Counted from the stretch's first letter, positions 1-9,102 are shown. The stretch: 64,000 nt of DNA from Pokkaliibacter sp046614695 (GCF_046614695.1 NZ_JBKKHQ010000021.1:127870-191869); one strand, 5' to 3'. Translations and numbers: made by a program. The notes: generated by a model from the sequence alone, not told the origin.

Positions 1-57
1 TCCCAAAAACGCCCACAACGGCAGGGCCAGGCTCAGGATGAAAATCCACTCAGCCAC
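1..57 (-). CDS. Start of a hydrophobic protein, partial (exopolysaccharide cluster)
   Basis: A GTG-initiated frame opens at 57, overlaps the stop codon of the preceding glycosyltransferase gene and runs off the left edge. The 19 visible residues are MAEWIFILSLALPLWAFLG, a membrane segment. Overlapping starts are the rule in this operon, which is the main reason to believe it. By position it could be another glycosyltransferase with an N-terminal membrane anchor, or a membrane enzyme of polysaccharide assembly; the family cannot be told from so little. Confidence 0.4.
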   Translation of the reverse strand, partial: MAEWIFILSLALPLWAFLG

Positions 58-1042
58 GCGATGGCCTCCTGCTGTGTTGATTGAGTACATTCAGTGCCAG
101 CGCCCAGGCCGCCAGATGCAGCCGCACCCAATGCAGCAGCCACAGCGGCAAGAGTAAGCCCGGTCGTCTGACCTTCAGGCACTGGCGCGCTGCCAGTATG
201 CCGCCGGCGCTCAGGCTGGCCAGCGCCAGTAGCAGGGCCGCCCAGCCAAAGGGGTTGGGTTGATTCATCTGGATTGCCCAGAGCAGATAACTGCCCAGAC
301 TCAGCAGGCTGATCAGCGCCACAGCAAAGGCCAGTAACGGAAAGCGCAGGGCACGAAAGCCCAGTTGCTGCTCCTGACAGAGGCGAAAGTGATTGTTCTG
401 ACGCCAGAGCTCTTTGCCGCACCATTCGCTGAAGCTGCGCTCGTAGCCGTAGTTCACCGCCACCGGGGAGGAAAGCCGCTGCTGCTGATAGCCCAGCGCG
501 TGAAGATGCAGGCCAAAGGCTTTGTCTTCACCGGTGCGCAGGCGCGATGAGAAGCCACCGCTTCGCTGGAAGGCCTCACGGGTAAGCCAGAGATTGGTGG
601 AAGGAATCCAGTTCAGTCGTTGTTTAGGACGGTGAAAGCCGTGCTGGCGCGCCTGCCACACCTGGGCATACCAGGGCGCATGAGCCGGGGCTTTCATCGC
701 CAACGCGATCAGGGCACTGCCATCCTCGTTATGGGTTGCTTCGCACTGGCTCAGCCATTGCGCGGGCATTTCGATGTCGGCATCGATAAAGGCCAGATAG
801 TCAGACTCCGTCAGCGAGGCGCCGAGGTTGCGCATCGCTCCAATGGTTAGGCCGCGACCATCAATCACCCGCACGCCGAGGCTTTCTGCCAGCTGCGGGC
901 CGTTGTCACTGGAGCCGTTATCGATCACCAGCACCTCGCTGCTCCCCTGCCACTGTTGACAGGCGGCACGCACGGCCTTGAGGGTGCGCAGAATCTGGCC
1001 TTCCTCGTTATACATAGGAATGATGATGGCGACCGAACTCAT
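50..1042 (-). CDS. Family 2 glycosyltransferase (exopolysaccharide synthesis)
   Basis: Probable inverting sugar transferase with a GT-A fold, acting at the cytoplasmic face of the inner membrane. The N-terminus VAIIIPMYNEE is the typical GT2 nucleotide-sugar-binding start, and an FIDADIEMP segment about 90 residues in carries the DxD-type metal site. Two or more hydrophobic segments near the C-terminus (about residues 230-310) suggest membrane attachment. A longer frame to 1114 exists, but the ATG at 1042 is preferred because it starts the GT2 domain directly and overlaps the upstream stop codon by four bases, indicating translational coupling. The sugar and acceptor are unknown. About 330 residues, normal for the family. 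Confidence 0.85.
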   Translation of the reverse strand: MSSVAIIIPMYNEEGQILRTLKAVRAACQQWQGSSEVLVIDNGSSDNGPQLAESLGVRVIDGRGLTIGAMRNLGASLTESDYLAFIDADIEMPAQWLSQCEATHNEDGSALIALAMKAPAHAPWYAQVWQARQHGFHRPKQRLNWIPSTNLWLTREAFQRSGGFSSRLRTGEDKAFGLHLHALGYQQQRLSSPVAVNYGYERSFSEWCGKELWRQNNHFRLCQEQQLGFRALRFPLLAFAVALISLLSLGSYLLWAIQMNQPNPFGWAALLLALASLSAGGILAARQCLKVRRPGLLLPLWLLHWVRLHLAAWALALNVLNQHSRRPSRG

Positions 1043-2403
1043 GAACTGGCCTCCACCGGCCGGCTGCGTTTGGCGCGCTGGTAAAGCACGGAGCTCAGGG
1101 CCAGCAGCATCCACAGATACTTGTGATTCGGAATACTGAGGAACATCAGAAACAGCGCCATGCCCAGCATGCTCAGACCATAGTGAGCGGCGAGGTCGGC
1201 ATTTTCCTGTTGCTGGTGCAGCAGAAAACGTCGGCGTGCCTTAAGGCAGCACAGCAGCGCTGCACCGACCAGCGCGGCAAAGAGTCCGCCGCCCGGAATG
1301 CCTGTTTCAGCCAGCAGCTGCATATAGGTGTTATGCGCCGGGCGGAACAGGTCCGAGCGGTCTGGCTCGAAGGAAAAGGCGGCGGCATAGTTGCTCTGGG
1401 CGTAGTGCACCGGGAAGGTTCCGGGGCCTGTGCCAAGCCAGGGGTGTGATTTCACCAGCTCAGAGCCCACCACCAGATAGGACGTGCGGCGGCCAAGGGA
1501 TGGGTCCTGCACTGCATCCACCCCTTTTTTTAACAGCATCAGCGTCTGGATATGCTTGAGATAGTCATCAGGCAGCGCCTTGTAGGCCACCGGCAGCATG
1601 ATAAGAATGCCCAACAGGACAAAACCTGCATGCCGGGGTTTGAAGCTGACCAGTCGGCGTCGGTGGTGCCAGAGGCCCATGAGCGTCGACATCAGCGTCA
1701 CCATCAGTGCCGAACGGGAGCCGGACTGCACCAGGCCTGCCAGCAGAATGACCATCACCACGCCCCAGCCCAGTCGCCACCAGAGTTCCGTGCGTTGCAG
1801 CCACGTCAGCATACCCAGTGGCAGGGCGACCACGACCAGCAGGGCGAAATAGTTCGGGTCGGACAGCAGGCCGATCGCACGTCCTTCCACCTGATGATCC
1901 TTGGTGGCAAAGGCAATGACGCAGGTCGCGGCGACTGACAGTGCGATACCCTGACCAAAATGGCGAAAGGACATGCGCGGGGCAAAAATCAGCGTGCTGA
2001 CAAAGAGGATCAGGCCAACCAGCAGGTCTTTGAGGGTGGAAATGGACAGCAGGCGCAGGTCAGATTTCCATAGACTGAGCAGGTACCAGGTCATAAAGGC
2101 GATGAGGATGGGCCAGAGCGGGCTTTGCCAGTCCTCATTGGGAATCTGGCGCAGTACAAAACGCAAAGCCAGAATGACAATCAACGCCAGCCCCACGAGC
2201 TTGGCGCCGGTGACCTGACCGGTAAAGAGACCCTCAAAGGGCACCAGCGCCCCCATCATCAGCAGTGCCAGCGCCGGCCAGCGATAGAGCACGGCCATGC
2301 CTCCGGCGCCGACAATCACGCCGGGAGCCATCATCGGTTTGACCAGCAAAAGCGCCAGCGCGGCCAGTGCCAGCGGCAGGCCAATCAGCGTCAGCGCAAT
2401 CAT
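1039..2403 (-). CDS. O-antigen ligase / Wzy-type polysaccharide polymerase family protein
   Basis: A 454-residue integral membrane protein with about ten to twelve hydrophobic segments. The large periplasmic loop holds the O-antigen ligase signature region, GTGPGTFPVHYAQ followed by HNTYMQLLAETGIPG. Members either polymerise lipid-linked repeat units (Wzy) or ligate glycans to lipid A core or proteins. Inside an operon with a sugar-phosphate initiator, export lipoprotein and chain-length protein, the polymerase role is more likely, but sequence alone does not separate the two. Its start overlaps the upstream glycosyltransferase stop by four bases, and its stop overlaps the next start in the same way, so the three genes are probably translated in concert. 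Confidence 0.82.
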   Translation of the reverse strand: MIALTLIGLPLALAALALLLVKPMMAPGVIVGAGGMAVLYRWPALALLMMGALVPFEGLFTGQVTGAKLVGLALIVILALRFVLRQIPNEDWQSPLWPILIAFMTWYLLSLWKSDLRLLSISTLKDLLVGLILFVSTLIFAPRMSFRHFGQGIALSVAATCVIAFATKDHQVEGRAIGLLSDPNYFALLVVVALPLGMLTWLQRTELWWRLGWGVVMVILLAGLVQSGSRSALMVTLMSTLMGLWHHRRRLVSFKPRHAGFVLLGILIMLPVAYKALPDDYLKHIQTLMLLKKGVDAVQDPSLGRRTSYLVVGSELVKSHPWLGTGPGTFPVHYAQSNYAAAFSFEPDRSDLFRPAHNTYMQLLAETGIPGGGLFAALVGAALLCCLKARRRFLLHQQQENADLAAHYGLSMLGMALFLMFLSIPNHKYLWMLLALSSVLYQRAKRSRPVEASS

Positions 2404-3497
2404 GGCAGCTGCGCCTTAAGCGTGCTTGAAAGCCCCGCAACGTCTGCATAAAGCTGTTGCCAGCGCGGGCCCTGCACACTCAGGCAGTAATGCTGCTGTT
2501 GGCGTGCCTGCGCTTTCAGGGCTTTTTGCTGGCGGGCTGCATCGTCCGTCAGCGCGCTAATGAGTGCTGCGCCCAACGCCTGCACATCTTCGGCGGGCAC
2601 CAGCCAGCCGCTGTCTTGATTCAGTACATCGGGAATCCCGCCGACGGCAAAGGCCACGACAGGACAGCCGGCCTGCATGGCTTCCAGCAAAATCATGGGC
2701 GTGCCTTCCGTGCGAGAGGGCATGACCAGCAGATCCAGCCCCAGAAGCCAGTCGGCAATGTTCTCCTGATAGCCACTCAGCGTGACGCGATTGCCCCACT
2801 GAAGCTGGCTCAGTTCTTCTTCCAGTGTCGCCCGCAAAGGGCCATCGCCCACGAGATCAACCTGTAGCTGAGGAAAGCGCAGCATGAGCTGCGGCAGCGC
2901 CTGTAAAAGCAGATCAGGGCCTTTTTCATGACTGAGACGACCGGCATAACCCAGGCGAAGTGAGCCTCTGCTAACGCTACTTACCCCATGCTTACTTGAT
3001 TGCGGCTCTGAGGCGGGCAGGGCATTGGTCATCACATGGAGTTTGCTGGCCGCAATTCGCCACTGACGATGCTGCTTTGCCAGCAGGGAGGATACGCAGG
3101 CAACAGCCCGAACCTGTGGCCAGTGGCATAGCGCCAGACTCAGGCGCCGGTACAGACGTTGCTTGCTGCTGGTCGGGGTGAAGCCGTGCTGAGTCACGAT
3201 CAGCGGCAAACGTAGCAGAGTGGCGGCTGCAGTACCGAGCATTTGTGCTTTGAAGTTATGGCTGACCAGCACCAGTGGCCGGCTCTGCTGCTTAAGCTGA
3301 CGAAGCTGCTGCAATAGCGCCGGCAAGCCCTGGCAATGGTGCTGTTCGATACCGCCATCGCGAAAACGCGCCTGAAGCGGCGCGGTGGTATCCAGAAAGA
3401 TCACCCGGTGGTCAGCCGGCACGTGGCGGCAATGGTCATAGAGCACCCGCTCTGCGCCATAAAAGCCGCCACTGCTGATCAGATGCACCACCTGCAT
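2400..3497 (-). CDS. Family 4 glycosyltransferase
   Basis: Retaining GT-B fold sugar transferase. The N-terminal half opens with VVHLISSGGFYGAERVL, typical of group 1 transferases. The C-terminal Rossmann half carries LRLGYAGRLSHEKGPDLLL and the E-x7-E motif in SRTEGTPMILLEAMQAG, which binds the nucleotide sugar. About 365 residues, family-typical. The start is uncertain: the ATG at 3497 is chosen, but an AGAGG sequence abuts it, so the GTG codons just inside (3491, 3488) could be used, and a GTG at 3527 would overlap the upstream gene. It lies five bases after the chain-length gene within the exopolysaccharide operon. The substrate is not predictable. Confidence 0.85.
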   Translation of the reverse strand: MQVVHLISSGGFYGAERVLYDHCRHVPADHRVIFLDTTAPLQARFRDGGIEQHHCQGLPALLQQLRQLKQQSRPLVLVSHNFKAQMLGTAAATLLRLPLIVTQHGFTPTSSKQRLYRRLSLALCHWPQVRAVACVSSLLAKQHRQWRIAASKLHVMTNALPASEPQSSKHGVSSVSRGSLRLGYAGRLSHEKGPDLLLQALPQLMLRFPQLQVDLVGDGPLRATLEEELSQLQWGNRVTLSGYQENIADWLLGLDLLVMPSRTEGTPMILLEAMQAGCPVVAFAVGGIPDVLNQDSGWLVPAEDVQALGAALISALTDDAARQQKALKAQARQQQHYCLSVQGPRWQQLYADVAGLSSTLKAQLP

Positions 3498-3502
3498 CCT
3501 CT

Positions 3503-5035
3503 TTACTCCGTCAGCCACTGACGCCACCAGGCTTTGCTGCCCCGGCGGTGTCGGGCCGTGGGCTCAGTAGCGGTCTCATTGATGACCATGAGCACCGGCA
3601 AATCCAGCTGGCTGGCGATTTGCGCCGGATGCTTGAAGCGGTGATCAAAGAACTCACGAATATAGCCCGCGGCCAGTGCCAGCAGTAAGCCTGTGATGGC
3701 GCCGAAGATAATCACACTGATGAGGCTCGGGGTGGAAGGCTTGGTCGGTGGATAAGGACGACTCAGGATGCGGGCGTTGGAGGCGCCGCGTGTATCCTGC
3801 TGCTGGGTTTTGCTTTCCTCAAAACGCTGGGTGTAGCTGGAGTAAGCCGCCTGGAGGGCATTGATCTGGGTATCCAGCTGGCGCAGCCCGGATTCCACTT
3901 GTTGCAACTGTTCCACCCGCTTGCGCTCGCGCTGGATACGCACATCTTTCTGGTCGATCAGGGCCTCGGTGATGGCAAGCTCGTTCTGACGTTCACTGAT
4001 TCGCTGAGCGATCACTTTGGCCAGCTGCTGGCGGGTGCGTTCAATTTCGGCACGTGCCTGCTTCTCAGGGATGCTGCCGGACTGATAAGTGGCCGCCACG
4101 GTACCGTAACGGGCAATCTGTTCATTCAGCATGGTGCTGAGCTGGGTCAGCTCGGCATCGGCCGGGTTGGCATTATCGCCATTACCTGCCACCGCCAGTG
4201 GGAAAGAAGAGGCCGTGACGGCGGCTTTCTTGCTCGCCTTGAGGGCGCGATTGAGAAATTCCAGGCGATGACGCTGTTGCAGACTGAGATCCCTGGCTTG
4301 ATCCAGTGCCTGCTGCTCACTGTTAACGGTCGTCAGTGCCAGAGCGATTTCCTGCGAGGGATCAGCGGCCTGATGGGAACGCAGCAATGCCAGACGCTGA
4401 TCTTCCAGATCTCGCAGGCGGTGTTCGTATTGCTCACGCTTCTGACCAAAAAAGCTGGTGGGGAGTTCGCTTGACTGCAGGTTCTGGCGCTGCAGCAGGT
4501 ACTGATCCAGCAGGGCATTGACCACTCTGACACCCAAGGCGGTGTCCTTGGTCTGGTAATGAATACCGATAACGTTGGAGCCCGGTATCGGCGTGATGTC
4601 GAGGGCATCCAGTGTCTGATCCGTCAGGCTGGCGAGCGGGTCGCTTGGCTCTACACCCAACAGATCTTTGATGGGCTGAATCACATACTGGCTCAACAGG
4701 CCGGGTTCAGCGCTAAACACACCTTGCTGTACCAAAGGCTCCAGGGTGGCGCGGATCAGGGAAGGCGAGCGCAGAATGGCGCTTTCCGTTTCCATGTCGG
4801 CCAGTGTGGGCGGCACGAACTTGTCGGTATCCGAGGTCAGCGCCGCGCTTGGGTCAAGCTGGGACAGTTTTTTAGACTGTACCACCACCTCGGCGCCAAC
4901 ATCGTAATGGGTCGGCATCAGTAATGCGGCAACGCAGGTCAGGGCAAAAAAGCCGAGAAAGACCCGCTTGATCAGTCGCTGGTTGGCGAAAAAGATCCGC
5001 AGGAACTCATGCAAATAGTTTTCCGAACTGGTCAT
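3503..5035 (-). CDS. Polysaccharide chain-length determinant (Wzz/GumC/EpsF-like)
   Basis: Inner-membrane polysaccharide co-polymerase that sets chain length and links the polymerase to the export channel. The 510 residues have the expected plan: a short cytoplasmic start, a first membrane segment near residues 25-42, a long periplasmic region with extended coiled coil (about 190-260 and 300-400), and a second membrane segment near 440-460 preceded by a proline-rich RPYPPTKPSTPS. Unlike Wzc, the protein ends about 50 residues after the second segment and has no fused kinase. The P-loop partner is encoded separately upstream, the GumC/EpsF arrangement. It starts eight bases after the export lipoprotein stop. 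Confidence 0.85.
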   Translation of the reverse strand: MTSSENYLHEFLRIFFANQRLIKRVFLGFFALTCVAALLMPTHYDVGAEVVVQSKKLSQLDPSAALTSDTDKFVPPTLADMETESAILRSPSLIRATLEPLVQQGVFSAEPGLLSQYVIQPIKDLLGVEPSDPLASLTDQTLDALDITPIPGSNVIGIHYQTKDTALGVRVVNALLDQYLLQRQNLQSSELPTSFFGQKREQYEHRLRDLEDQRLALLRSHQAADPSQEIALALTTVNSEQQALDQARDLSLQQRHRLEFLNRALKASKKAAVTASSFPLAVAGNGDNANPADAELTQLSTMLNEQIARYGTVAATYQSGSIPEKQARAEIERTRQQLAKVIAQRISERQNELAITEALIDQKDVRIQRERKRVEQLQQVESGLRQLDTQINALQAAYSSYTQRFEESKTQQQDTRGASNARILSRPYPPTKPSTPSLISVIIFGAITGLLLALAAGYIREFFDHRFKHPAQIASQLDLPVLMVINETATEPTARHRRGSKAWWRQWLTE

Positions 5036-5043
5036 GACAGGCT

Positions 5044-6069
5044 CTAGTTAACGGTATTTTTATTATCAACACGGTACGACAGGCCGAAGTTGACGCCCTG
5101 GAACAGGATCACGTCGGCCATCTGGCGCGCCAGTTCCCCAGCCTTGGTCAGGTGGGATTTCGGAACATAAATCAGGTCATCGGGCTGCAGGTACAGCATC
5201 GCCATGGCCTTGCCATCAAGAGCATCCTCCACGTCATACACGCGGGCTTGCACCTGATTGCCCTGGCGGCGCATTAGCACCACTGAATCCAGGCTGGCAC
5301 CAATGTTGGTGCCTCGTGCCATGGACAGCGCTTCAAGAATCGAGATCGGGTGTGTCACCGGATAAGCGCCTGGCTGCTGGACTTCACCCAGCAGGTACAC
5401 CTGTTTGGCGGCGCTGGCCTGCAGCAGCACATCAACGCTGACCTGTGGCTGGTTTTCGGCATAACGCTGGTTAAGCGTTTGTTGCAGCTGGCTCAGGCTC
5501 AGGCCCTGAGTGGGTAAACTGCCGATCAGCGGGAAGCTGGCAAAACCATCAGAAGCGATAGTGACCTGATGGCTCAGGCCGGTGTTGGGATTGGTCAGGG
5601 ATTCGCGCAGGCTGTCGAGCGAGGTCTGGGAGCGGGAAATCGACAGGGTTACCTGCGGGTTATTCAGCACCCGCCCATAAGCCAGATTCACCGCTTCACG
5701 GGCTTTTTCAACCGTAAGACCGGCGACCAGTAGCGAGCCCACATAGGTCAGAGGGATGGTGCCGTCCGGCAATACTAGACGCGAGCCACTCAGCTCGGGT
5801 GCTGTCAGAAAGCTCAGTTCCAGCTGGTCGCCCGCTTCAATGTGATAGCTGCCGGTGGTCTGGTTGGAGAGGTGATAAATCACTTCCAGCTGATCTTCCG
5901 GACGCAGGAGGGATTCAACCGGCAGAGACTCGCTCAGCACCGGGGTGATATCGCCCACGGTCGTGCTGACGGGCATCCGTGCCTTGTCCTGAACGCCACA
6001 ACCTGCCAGCGGCAGAAGGCAAATAAGCGCCGTAAGAGCGCGTCTGCCGATGGCATTAAAGCTGATCAT
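5044..6069 (-). CDS. Outer-membrane polysaccharide export lipoprotein (Wza/EpsE-like)
   Basis: Predicted polysaccharide export channel protein (PES and SLBB domains). The ATG at 6069 gives a lipoprotein signal peptide with lipobox LAGC and Cys24 as lipidation site; a longer frame to 6210 would bury this signal and is rejected. The PES domain (about residues 70-150) contains the YHIEAGDQLELSF-type motif, and soluble ligand-binding beta-grasp repeats follow (QVYLLGEVQQPGAYPV). The 341 residues lack the long C-terminal helix of E. coli Wza, as often in the EpsE/GumB group. The start overlaps the upstream kinase-like gene by 14 bases. Confidence 0.88.
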   Translation of the reverse strand: MISFNAIGRRALTALICLLPLAGCGVQDKARMPVSTTVGDITPVLSESLPVESLLRPEDQLEVIYHLSNQTTGSYHIEAGDQLELSFLTAPELSGSRLVLPDGTIPLTYVGSLLVAGLTVEKAREAVNLAYGRVLNNPQVTLSISRSQTSLDSLRESLTNPNTGLSHQVTIASDGFASFPLIGSLPTQGLSLSQLQQTLNQRYAENQPQVSVDVLLQASAAKQVYLLGEVQQPGAYPVTHPISILEALSMARGTNIGASLDSVVLMRRQGNQVQARVYDVEDALDGKAMAMLYLQPDDLIYVPKSHLTKAGELARQMADVILFQGVNFGLSYRVDNKNTVN

Positions 6070-6682
6070 AAAGCCACCTTGGCATGTAGTATTTGCGGCG
6101 ATTGAAGATAGTGCCGAGCAATTTGGCGCCACTTTGACGCAGGCGCTGAACCGTCGCCTGTGCGACTTCCCAGCGGGTGTTTTCACCCGCCACCACAAGA
6201 ATGACGCCATCCACCAGCGCGCTCAGCATCAGGGTATCCGCGGAGGTATAGACTGCATCCGAGTCGATGATGATAAAGCGGTAGCGGCTTCGCAGCTCAT
6301 TCAGCAGCGGGCGAAGTTGACGGTGATACAGTCCATCCTGCCAGAACTGACGACGGCCCAGTGGCAGCACATCAAAGCTCACATAATGGGAAGAGGTGAC
6401 CGCGCTGCTGATCGCTTGTTGCTGCAGGGCTTCAATCAGCCCTGGCGCTTCAGCGAGCCCGGCCTCGCGGGTCAGGCTTTGATCAGACAGGCTGGTATCG
6501 ATCAGCAGAATACGACCCATGGCACTTCGGGCAAGCTGCTCTGCCAGCTGCCTTGCTGCTGTCGTGGTCCCGGTTTGCGGGCCGGGAGCGGTCATCAGGA
6601 ATACCTGCTGTTCGGGGTCTTCCAACAGCGAGACTAGGTTAACTTCACTGGCCTGCTGAGGACGCGGGGATACGTGCGACAT
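6056..6682 (-). CDS. Degenerate CpsD/CapB-type P-loop protein (tyrosine-kinase-like)
   Basis: A 208-residue MinD-like P-loop protein in the position held by the bacterial tyrosine autokinase that partners the chain-length protein. The fold markers are present but altered. The Walker A region APGPQTGTTT has Thr39 where the family has the catalytic Lys. Walker A' reads ILLIDTS, so the second acidic residue is Ser64. The Walker B region FIIIDSDA is hydrophobic followed by Asp140. The C-terminus keeps a few tyrosines (198, 199, 205) rather than a dense cluster. It may therefore be a structural or regulatory partner and not an active kinase. It sits two bases after the sugar transferase gene. Confidence 0.75.
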   Translation of the reverse strand: MSHVSPRPQQASEVNLVSLLEDPEQQVFLMTAPGPQTGTTTAARQLAEQLARSAMGRILLIDTSLSDQSLTREAGLAEAPGLIEALQQQAISSAVTSSHYVSFDVLPLGRRQFWQDGLYHRQLRPLLNELRSRYRFIIIDSDAVYTSADTLMLSALVDGVILVVAGENTRWEVAQATVQRLRQSGAKLLGTIFNRRKYYMPRWLYDQL

Positions 6683-6684
6683 GC

Positions 6685-7413
6685 TTAACCTGCTCCGTCG
6701 CCGCTGATGACCTTGATGGGGGTTTTCAGCAGAATTTTAAGATCCAGCCAGAAACTCTGCTGGAGGATATAACGGCGATCGAGCTGGACGCGCTCGTCGA
6801 AGTCGATATTGCTGCGACCGGAAATCTGCCAGAGGCCGGTAATGCCGGGATAGGCATTCAGGCGGTCCAGATGATGATCCAGATAGGTGCGGGCATCAAA
6901 GGAGGTCGGGCGTGGGCCCACCAGACGCATATCGCCGCGCAGTACATTAATCAGGTTGGGCAGTTCATCCAGACTGGTGCCTCGAAGCCAGCGACCAATC
7001 CAGGTAATACGCGGATCACGTTTGATCTTGAAGTCGACTGAGTCCGGGCCATGATGATTCAGATGGCGCAGCTGAGCTTTCAGCTCTTCGGCATTAACCA
7101 CCATGGTGCGGAATTTGAACATACCAAAGCGGCGGCCACGGTAGCCTGTCCGTTGTTGTACAAAGAACACCGGCCCTCGGCTGGTGAGTTTGATTAACAG
7201 AGCAATGATCAGCAGAACAGGAGAGAGCGCCAGTAACGCAGTACCTGCCACCAGGGCATCCAGATAGCGCTTGGTAGCGGAAACTCCCCAGGTGCGACCG
7301 GAAAGACGTTTTTCCAGTTCCCTGATTGAGAGTTCGATTTTTCCCCGGAGTTGTTGATTAGAGCGTTTGTTATTTTGGGCTGTCAGTGATGACGTCAGCA
7401 CCAGCTTGTCCAT
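6685..7413 (-). CDS. Undecaprenyl-phosphate sugar-1-phosphate transferase (initiating transferase)
   Basis: Bacterial sugar transferase (PF02397 type) that starts repeat-unit synthesis by moving a sugar-1-phosphate onto undecaprenyl phosphate. The 242 residues contain a reentrant membrane helix (about 52-76), then FKFRTM (99-104), SLDELPNL (147-154), LVGPRP (164-169) and PGITGLWQISGR (189-200), which carry the catalytic residues. It is a short form with a single membrane segment, unlike five-helix WbaP. The ATG at 7413 is preferred over a TTG at 7434, which has no ribosome-binding sequence. It is the first gene of the leftward operon. The sugar specificity is unknown. Confidence 0.88.
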   Translation of the reverse strand: MDKLVLTSSLTAQNNKRSNQQLRGKIELSIRELEKRLSGRTWGVSATKRYLDALVAGTALLALSPVLLIIALLIKLTSRGPVFFVQQRTGYRGRRFGMFKFRTMVVNAEELKAQLRHLNHHGPDSVDFKIKRDPRITWIGRWLRGTSLDELPNLINVLRGDMRLVGPRPTSFDARTYLDHHLDRLNAYPGITGLWQISGRSNIDFDERVQLDRRYILQQSFWLDLKILLKTPIKVISGDGAG

Positions 7414-7608
7414 AACGCTGGAGACCCTTTTCAATAGGTGGCTAGGAGCACGGGATACTCAGGCTGGTACAAGACGCGCGCGACCGCGCCCTGCACAAAG
7501 CAGCAGCCGCGCATGGTAATGAAAAGATAGGTGAGGTTATGTAAATTTTTATTTAAAAAAGTTTCAGGAAAGAGGGTTTTTTGTGCTTTTTGCTTTTTGA
7601 ATGTGCAA

Positions 7609-7640
7609 GAAAAAAGAAATGGCAGCCATTGACTGCCATC
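7609..7640 (-). terminator. Rho-independent terminator after the TRAP binding-protein gene
   Basis: A 7-bp perfect stem (7619-7625 with 7633-7639) is followed, on the minus strand, by TTTCTTTTTTC. It lies 31 bases downstream of the TRAP receptor stop. The 200 bases between it and the exopolysaccharide operon start are T-rich and presumably hold that operon's promoter, which I cannot place. Confidence 0.75.
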
Positions 7641-7670
7641 CTTTAGTTGAATTGCGGGGAGATAATGCTG

Positions 7671-8762
7671 CTATTTTCCCTCGGGATTTCGGGCGTTTAG
7701 GTAGGCTTGCTCCGACACCTGGTGCCATTGCACCGCTTCATCACGGAAAGCCTTAAAAGAGTCATAAACTTTCTGGGTGATTGCGTCCTGCTTGGCTTCT
7801 TCTGCCACTACCTCATCTGAAAGACGCTTCAGCTCGGACAGAACATCTTCAGGGAAACGGCGCAACTGGACATTGTGCTTCTCGACCAGCTCTTTGAGTG
7901 CCGAGTTATTTTTCGCTGTCAGTTCTGCCAGCATGTCCTGGTTGGCAATGCGACAGGCATTGAGTACCAGGGTCTGCAGGTTTTCAGGCAGTTCTTCCAG
8001 CGCTTTCTGGTTGATAAAGCACTCAAGGGTGGTACCTGGCTCATGCCAGCCTGGGTAGTAGTAAAATTTCGCCGCTTTATGCAGACCAAAGGCCAGATCG
8101 TTGTAAGGACCTACCCACTCGGTTGCATCAATAGCGCCGGATTGCAGTGATGGGAAAATCTCGCCGCCGGGCAACAGTACCGGCGTACCGCCTGCGCGCT
8201 TGATCACTTCACCGCCAAGGCCGGGAATACGCATCTTCAGACCTTTCAGGTCATCCACGCTGTTGATTTCCTTATTGAACCAGCCGCCCATCTGCACGCC
8301 GGTATTACCCGCAGCGGTGGGAACCAGCCCGAAAGGCGCATAAACTTCTTTCCACAGCTCCATACCGCCGCCGTGGTAAAGCCAGGAGTTCATTTCCTGT
8401 GCGTTCAGGCCGAAAGGCACGGCGGCAAAAAACTGGGCTGCTGCACTTTTACCTTTCCAGTAATAACCGGCGCCGTGGCCCATTTCAGCGGTACCGCGGG
8501 AGACGGCATCGAACACTTCCAGCGCGCCTACCAGCTCATTGGCGCCGTAGACTTTGACCTGAACCTGGCCGTTGGTCAGCTTGCCGACCATCTCTGCCAG
8601 GAAGTTGGCACCTGTTCCCAGCCCTGGAAAGTTCTTGGGCCAAGTCGTTACCATCTTCCACTTATAAACTTTGTTCTCATCGGCTTTAGCGGCAGTGGTG
8701 GTTGCCATGGCGCCCGCTGCAGCGCCAACACCCAGCGCCTTGATAAGTTCGCGACGTTTCAC
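7671..8762 (-). CDS. TRAP transporter solute-binding protein (DctP/TakP family), orphan
   Basis: Periplasmic receptor for a TRAP-type uptake system. The N-terminus MKRRELIKALGVGAAAGAMA is a probable twin-arginine signal; the mature protein begins near residue 28. The DctP fold is recognisable: YKWKMVTTWPKNFPGLG at the start, DLKGLKMRIPGLGGEV with the conserved substrate-carboxylate Arg near the middle, and AIDATEWVGPYND, characteristic of the TakP (alpha-keto acid) branch. It has 363 residues, normal. No DctQ or DctM membrane component lies beside it, so its membrane partners must be elsewhere. A terminator follows. The ligand is inferred to be an organic acid but is not shown. Confidence 0.88.
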   Translation of the reverse strand: MKRRELIKALGVGAAAGAMATTTAAKADENKVYKWKMVTTWPKNFPGLGTGANFLAEMVGKLTNGQVQVKVYGANELVGALEVFDAVSRGTAEMGHGAGYYWKGKSAAAQFFAAVPFGLNAQEMNSWLYHGGGMELWKEVYAPFGLVPTAAGNTGVQMGGWFNKEINSVDDLKGLKMRIPGLGGEVIKRAGGTPVLLPGGEIFPSLQSGAIDATEWVGPYNDLAFGLHKAAKFYYYPGWHEPGTTLECFINQKALEELPENLQTLVLNACRIANQDMLAELTAKNNSALKELVEKHNVQLRRFPEDVLSELKRLSDEVVAEEAKQDAITQKVYDSFKAFRDEAVQWHQVSEQAYLNARNPEGK

Positions 8763-9102
8763 AGGATTTCCCTCTTGGTCCAGTTTTTATCATTGTTACC
8801 GATGCGATCGTGCGGCCCGGTGGCCGGAGAAGGAATCACGCATCAGTTCGGACGAAATTAGTCACAAAGTGTGTCTCAGCAAAAAACCTAGCATGGGGTC
8901 AAGAAGCCTGCAATCGAACCTTAGGTGAGGTTTATCTGCCTGCGGGGCGCGCTTTAGGCCGGGCGCCGCTATAATGGCAGACCCAGTGAAGCGGAAGCGC
9001 TGATCCTCAGGATTCTTGCCCATCCATGGAAACTTCGCTGGCAATTGCCTGCCGCTGGTGAAAAACTGGAGGCTTGTGGGATAACCGGACGGGATCACGT
9101 CT
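8763..9102. other. Intergenic region between divergent TRAP-receptor and hexR-like genes
   Basis: These 340 bases have no convincing gene; the open minus-strand frame inside lacks coding character. A TATAAT at 8970-8975 could be the -10 box of the rightward regulator gene, but no good -35 hexamer is seen at the expected spacing. Promoters for both flanking genes must lie here. Confidence 0.4.
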
